Positions 5,963 through 6,071 of a stretch of DNA of 6,071 bases are shown here, one piece after another; position 1 is the first letter of the stretch; the number at the start of each line of letters is the position of its first letter. The stretch is from the NCBI GenBank assembly GCA_002478245.1, contig DLMW01000048.1, positions 23,357 to 29,427 on the forward strand. Direction: 5' to 3'. Under the pieces are notes generated by a model. It saw only the letters and a list, made by a program, of their open reading frames with translations, ran no database searches and had not been told where the DNA came from. The position numbers were made by a program, and so were the translations under genes. The stretch is from a bacterium UBP18_UBA7526 (GTDB taxonomy: Bacteria > UBP18 > UBA7526).

Positions 5963-5967
5963 AGGAG
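5961..5967 (+). promoter_or_regulatory. SD of the gene starting at 5977
   Basis: AAAGGAG starts in the hydrolase TAA stop (5960-5962) and lies 9 bases before ATG 5977. It signals that a further gene starts here, although its frame closes soon after. Confidence 0.6.
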
Positions 5968-5976
5968 ACAGAATCT

Positions 5977-6071
5977 ATGGCAGAAAAAACAAAAGAGCAA
6001 AGAAGAAGAATCTGCCTTCTACCCTCTAACTATTGAGACTCAAGGAATAGGAAAGTGCGCAAAACAGCAAT
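5977..6071 (+). CDS. Start of a further gene, frame apparently broken near the A6 run
   Basis: ATG 5977 follows a good SD, but the frame as written reads MAEKTKEQRRRICLLPSNY and stops at TGA 6034-6036. One base over, the frame is open to the window end and looks protein-like (EESAFYPLTIETQGIGKCAKQQ). Removing one A from the six-A run at 5984-5989 would join the start to this frame, giving MAEKQKSKEEESAFYPLT and onward. So this may be the 5' end of a longer protein with a one-base insertion or sequencing error. Alternatively, the 19-residue peptide is a leader. Too little is visible to name a family. Confidence 0.4.

Noticed and set aside
5984..5990. A AAA AAC heptamer as a programmed -1 frameshift site
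   Set aside because: The heptamer is out of phase with the ATG 5977 frame, and the open frame needs a +1 (or -2) shift, not -1.

Overview
The window is a tightly packed run of genes, all on the + strand. Spacers are 0 to about 32 bases, or neighbouring genes overlap. I see no promoter, terminator, RNA gene, mobile element or CRISPR array inside it, and no stretch over 300 bases lacks a gene. The organism is probably a bacterium with an outer membrane, because it has a MltD-type lytic transglycosylase with LysM. The coding strand is purine-rich, Arg is often AGA/AGG, and Shine-Dalgarno (SD) sites are strong. Several proteins are unrecognised, which would suit an uncultured lineage. The phylum cannot be named from this sequence alone.

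Layout: (1) 1-932, an M28-family zinc peptidase missing only its N-terminus at the window edge. (2) 948-1319, a small membrane protein with an N-terminal coiled coil. (3) 1352-1642, a 96-residue protein that loosely resembles DUF3303. (4) 1652-2104, a SixA-type histidine phosphatase. (5) 2101-4560, one uninterrupted frame holding a complete DNA polymerase IV (DinB), then a complete exported lytic transglycosylase with LysM. The second half has its own strong SD site, ATG (3286) and signal peptide. (6) 4572-4769, a 65-residue Trp-rich protein with a TTG start. (7) 4781-4930, a 49-residue basic protein with a GTG start. (8) 4956-5303, a stand-alone GGQ release-factor-like protein resembling ArfB. 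(9) 5300-5962, an alpha/beta hydrolase overlapping it by ATGA. (10) 5977 onward, the start of another gene whose frame appears broken after a run of six A.

The spacing suggests one transcript, or a few long ones, but the products do not form an obvious single pathway. They cover proteolysis, signalling or dephosphorylation, translesion synthesis, wall remodelling and ribosome rescue. Two pairs are tied by ATGA overlaps: sixA-dinB and the GGQ protein with the hydrolase. The main anomaly is the missing stop codon between dinB and the transglycosylase. One extra T in the T-run at 3240-3242 would recreate a tandem TAA TAA stop at the expected end of DinB. This is therefore either a real fusion, which could tether the polymerase to the membrane, or a one-base deletion or sequencing error. 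A second possible one-base indel lies at 5984-5989. I see no convincing new defence or mobile system.
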